Positions 61,559-64,000 of a stretch of DNA of 64,000 nt are shown piece after piece. The notes beneath the pieces are model-generated. The model ran no database searches. It had not been told where the DNA came from and worked only from the letters and a program-made list of their open reading frames with translations. The stretch's first letter is position 1. Every line of letters starts with the position of its first letter. Both the position numbers and the translations under genes were made by a program. This stretch comes from Limosilactobacillus reuteri subsp. reuteri (GTDB lineage: Bacteria > Bacillota > Bacilli > Lactobacillales > Lactobacillaceae), in assembly GCF_000016825.1 (NCBI RefSeq), contig NC_009513.1, forward strand, positions 1,935,619 through 1,999,618, given 5' to 3'.

Positions 61559-62326
61559 TTAGTCTTGGGGAGCAATCACGATACTCCGGTAAGGTTCCCG
61601 ACCGTGGGAGTATGTTTTTACGTGGTTATTATTCTCAAGTTCATGGTGAATTTGTTTCCGTTCACGAGCTGGCATTGGGTCCATAAAAACAGCTTTTCCG
61701 CTTGCAACTACTTCCATCGCTGCCTTTTGCGCTAGATTGTGAACTGCTTCTTGACGCCGTTCACGATAATTGGAAGTATCAAGTTCAACATTTACTTTTG
61801 CCGCTCCATGGTAATCCATGAATATATTACTAAGTTGTTCCATCGCGTTGATCCGGCGACCGTGCTTACCGATCACCCGTCCATTTTCCTCAGTTTGAAG
61901 ATCAATTTTGAGGTCATGAGCTTCTAAATTAATAATCCGTGGCTCAACAGCAATACCCAATTCCTTAAATACTGTTGTTAGATACTCAACTAATTCTTTA
62001 CTAGTTGCTTGAACCTTTTTAAGATTGGCCTGTTGCCGCCGCTTGATTTCAGCAGGATCGAGCTCATCTTCAGCGGAATTTAAGCTTGCAGGATTTTGTT
62101 CTGGCTCTTTTGCTAGCTGCTCGTCTTTTTCTTCCAGTGAGGGCATCGCAATTTCTTTATCTTTTATTACTGCATCCACTTGCGCTTGGCGTCGTCCAAT
62201 TCCTAGAAAGCCGTGCCGCGGCTGTTGAAGAACCGTAAATTCAATCGTTTGATTAACGGTTGGCTTCAATTGTGTACGGGCCTTTTCTTTTGCTTCTTCA
62301 ATTGTTGTTCCAGTAAAAACTGCCAT
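61559..62326 (-). CDS. jag: Jag/KhpB-family RNA-binding protein
   Basis: A 255-residue protein with the N-terminal Jag domain (AVFTGTTIEEAKEKARTQL), a central acidic linker, a KH domain (about residues 115-175, with IGKHGRRINAM) and an R3H domain (RERRQEAVHNLA, ARERKQIHHEL). It partners with KhpA in RNA-related control of cell elongation in Streptococcus and Lactobacillus. Located downstream of yidC as is usual. Confidence 0.95.
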   Translation of the reverse strand: MAVFTGTTIEEAKEKARTQLKPTVNQTIEFTVLQQPRHGFLGIGRRQAQVDAVIKDKEIAMPSLEEKDEQLAKEPEQNPASLNSAEDELDPAEIKRRQQANLKKVQATSKELVEYLTTVFKELGIAVEPRIINLEAHDLKIDLQTEENGRVIGKHGRRINAMEQLSNIFMDYHGAAKVNVELDTSNYRERRQEAVHNLAQKAAMEVVASGKAVFMDPMPARERKQIHHELENNNHVKTYSHGREPYRSIVIAPQD

Positions 62327-62378
62327 TTCTATCCCCCGTGAATTTAATTAATTTCCACTCTTTAAATTTATTACTAAA

Positions 62379-62418
62379 TAAAAAGGCTCGCAACAACTTT
62401 ACTTGTCACAGCCTTAAT
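62379..62418 (-). terminator. Hairpin between yidC and jag
   Basis: AAGGCT / AGCCTT outer stem with an inner GTGACAA/TTGTTGC pairing, followed by TTTTT on the minus strand; it may reduce read-through into jag. Confidence 0.6.
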
Positions 62419-62421
62419 AAC

Positions 62422-63255
62422 TTATTTCCGCCGACTTTGGTAAGCGCGACGTTTTGCTTTTTCAATCTTGCGACGTTTTGCTTTTTCAGCCCGTTGCTTT
62501 TCTTCACGTTCACGACGAATCTTAAATGGATTCTGAATGATAAGCGTTTGGACAACTTGGAAGGCATTTGTTACTACCCAGTATAAGGTAATAGCTGAAG
62601 AGAATCCCAATGCCATGAAGAATACCATAATCGGCATAAACCACGTCATTGTAGTTGTCATTGAGTTTTTTTCGGGCATTGAAGCCATGGATAACCATGA
62701 ACTAATGAACGTAAATAATGCCGCTAGAATAGGCATGATGTAGTATGGGTCCGGGTGACCTAACTGAAGCCACAAGAAAGTTCCATTCCGTAAGGCTGAG
62801 GTCCGCCAGATTGCTTGATAAAGAGCCCACATAACTGGTAACTGAACCAGTAACGGAAGCATCGAAGCCCATGGATTAACTCCTGCTTCTTTATAGAGCT
62901 TCTGCGTTTCCATTTGCATCTTTTGCATTGACTCGCGATCACGTGATGAGTACTTTTTCTGAATTGCCTTTAGTTGAGGAGCAAGTTCTTGCGTCTTCAT
63001 CATGGTCTTTGTTTGGTAGAACATCAATGGCAGTAAGATGATCCGGATGATGATCGTAAAGATAATGATCCCCATTCCATATCCGCCAAAGTGCTTTGAT
63101 AACCAAATGATAAATTGTGAACAGTTATAGATAATGTAGTGGTCCCAGATACCAGTACTATGACTAGTAATTGGCTTATTGGAGCAAGCAGCTAAAAATA
63201 GGGTTAAGCTCATGATTGCTCCCAAGCTTAGGAATTTTTTTGTTTTCTTATTCAA
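62422..63255 (-). CDS. yidC: Membrane protein insertase YidC/OxaA
   Basis: A 277-residue Gram-positive-type YidC with a lipoprotein signal (lipobox LFLAACSN, Cys near 24), five membrane segments and a very basic C-terminal tail (EKQRAEKAKRRKIEKAKRR). It inserts membrane proteins with or without SecYEG. The hydrophilic groove Arg lies in IIIFTIIIRIILL. Three bases after rnpA. Confidence 0.95.
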   Translation of the reverse strand: MNKKTKKFLSLGAIMSLTLFLAACSNKPITSHSTGIWDHYIIYNCSQFIIWLSKHFGGYGMGIIIFTIIIRIILLPLMFYQTKTMMKTQELAPQLKAIQKKYSSRDRESMQKMQMETQKLYKEAGVNPWASMLPLLVQLPVMWALYQAIWRTSALRNGTFLWLQLGHPDPYYIMPILAALFTFISSWLSMASMPEKNSMTTTMTWFMPIMVFFMALGFSSAITLYWVVTNAFQVVQTLIIQNPFKIRREREEKQRAEKAKRRKIEKAKRRAYQSRRK

Positions 63256-63258
63256 ATC

Positions 63259-63612
63259 CTAATCCTCACTTTTTTCATCTAACAAATGTGCTCGATTTAA
63301 AACGTGCACTAGGTTTTTCTTTGTTTCTGCCATTGATAAACCATCTGCCGCTGACCGAGCAATAACCAAGAAATCAACATCAGACCGTAATTGCGGTTTC
63401 ACCTCTAATAATGTTTGACGAATACGCCGCTTAACCCAATTACGATGAACAGCATTTCCAATCTTCTTCCCGACAGAAATACCGACACGAAAATGTTTTT
63501 GTCCTGGCTTTTCCATTTGATATACGACAAATTTGTGGTTGGCCACGGAATTATGGGTTTCAAAAACCCGTTGAAACTCACTTTCCTTTTTTATGCGATA
63601 TGATTTTCTCAT
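63259..63612 (-). CDS. rnpA: Ribonuclease P protein component
   Basis: A 117-residue basic protein with the RNR signature [19 protein letters not shown]. It binds the RNase P RNA for tRNA 5' processing. It lies between rpmH and yidC, the classical order. Confidence 0.97.
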   Translation of the reverse strand: MRKSYRIKKESEFQRVFETHNSVANHKFVVYQMEKPGQKHFRVGISVGKKIGNAVHRNWVKRRIRQTLLEVKPQLRSDVDFLVIARSAADGLSMAETKKNLVHVLNRAHLLDEKSED

Positions 63613-63717
63613 TTGTATAATCCCCAGCCTTAATTTAAGTAGATATAAAAATAGGGCCGGGCATACGACAACTTTAACGATTCAAATTGCTCGTCAAGCT
63701 GACTGCCCTGCCCCACA

Positions 63718-63746
63718 CAATAAAAAAAGCCACTATAAAAGTGGCC
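63718..63746 (-). terminator. Hairpin after rpmH
   Basis: GGCCACTTTTATAGTGGC then TTTTTTT on the minus strand, right at the end of rpmH; the rnpA-yidC genes thus need read-through or their own promoter. Confidence 0.75.
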
Positions 63747-63750
63747 GTGG

Positions 63751-63885
63751 TTATGCAGATAATACTTTTCTGCCCTTTTGACGCCGACGTGCTAATACCT
63801 TACGGCCGTTACTGGTGCTCATGCGCTTACGGAAGCCATGGACACGTGCACGGTGACGCTTCTTTGGTTGAAACGTGCGCTTCAT
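63751..63885 (-). CDS. rpmH: 50S ribosomal protein L34
   Basis: A 44-residue basic ribosomal protein: [20 protein letters not shown] start, [19 protein letters not shown] near the end. AGGAGGTG lies 8 bases upstream of the ATG. It is the last gene before the right edge; dnaA usually follows on the other strand within about 500 bp in this group, outside the window. Confidence 0.98.
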   Translation of the reverse strand: MKRTFQPKKRHRARVHGFRKRMSTSNGRKVLARRRQKGRKVLSA

Positions 63886-63962
63886 ACAATTGCACCTCCT
63901 ATTAAATTCGAGTGGTTTGGTTTCTAGAGTCTAAAAGACGATCTCTTCAAACATACTTTGGT

Positions 63963-63991
63963 AGTATAACACACTTACCGAAATTAATAAA
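63963..63991 (-). promoter_or_regulatory. Promoter of rpmH
   Basis: Minus-strand TTTATT (63991-63986) and TATACT (63968-63963), 17-bp spacer, about 80 bp upstream of the rpmH start. Confidence 0.55.
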
Positions 63992-64000
63992 CGGCGAATT

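Noticed and set aside
1..64000. CRISPR arrays, tRNA or rRNA genes, prophage
   Set aside because: No regularly spaced direct repeats, no cloverleaf with CCA-type ends or rRNA stretches, and no phage structural or integrase genes were seen.

Overview
The window looks like chromosome of a low-GC Firmicute of the Lactobacillaceae, most likely Limosilactobacillus reuteri or a close relative. This is inferred from protein content, AT-rich base composition, T-box leaders, an L-Lys-type MurE beside a D-aspartate-ligase-like ATP-grasp enzyme, and the right-end gene order mnmG-mnmE-jag-yidC-rnpA-rpmH, which normally lies next to dnaA/oriC. No database search was possible; product names rest on motifs and family knowledge. 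I saw no rRNA, tRNA, CRISPR array or prophage.

Layout. 1-11.65 kb: end of a nitroreductase, an HxlR regulator, two membrane transport-type genes, peptidases PepC and PepN, an ECF folate-type S component behind a structured leader, and a T-box-controlled asnA-asnS operon. 11.66-16.5 kb: a dispersed ~170-bp hairpin repeat, then a compact cyclic-di-GMP module: EAL phosphodiesterase and GGDEF cyclase on one strand, and a divergent PgaD-like/PgaC-like glycosyltransferase operon ending in a degenerate EAL receptor whose 3' end runs into an IS200-type element. 17.3-25.2 kb: small enzyme and regulator genes (amidotransferase, HesB-like protein, NAD(P)-binding proteins, YhgE/Pip-like exporter with TetR, aldo/keto reductase with LysR, L-asparaginase, secreted DUF1002 protein). 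25.3-28.8 kb: a T-box-led operon for 2-oxo/hydroxy acid metabolism (25-codon leader ORF, FAH-type hydratase, hydroxyisocaproate-type dehydrogenase, PLP aminotransferase).

28.9-40.9 kb is the accessory and decaying part. It holds a truncated DUF915 hydrolase joined to the start of another hydrolase, fragments of aldo/keto reductase, PepSY, MarR and oxidoreductase genes, an intact IS30 element, the tail of a LytTR response regulator and of a peptide ABC exporter (bacteriocin-locus debris), an IS200 left-end remnant, a partial second copy of a RibD/DHFR-like gene, and a RelB-PemK/MazF toxin-antitoxin pair. 41-52.7 kb returns to small metabolic operons (ProX editing enzyme, hpt, MgtC, AzlCD with a MocR regulator, amidohydrolase, LepB). 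52.8-64 kb is core: second copy of the hairpin repeat, D-Asp ligase-like protein and MurE (cell wall), AsnB, and the oriC-proximal block.

Themes: asparagine/aspartate metabolism recurs (AsnA, AsnS, L-asparaginase, AsnB, D-Asp ligase). The most interesting pieces are the self-contained c-di-GMP/exopolysaccharide cassette, the T-box plus leader-ORF plus hairpin arrangement at 28.4-28.8 kb, the folT leader, and a hairpin that buries the ribosome-binding site of the gene at 36.4 kb.
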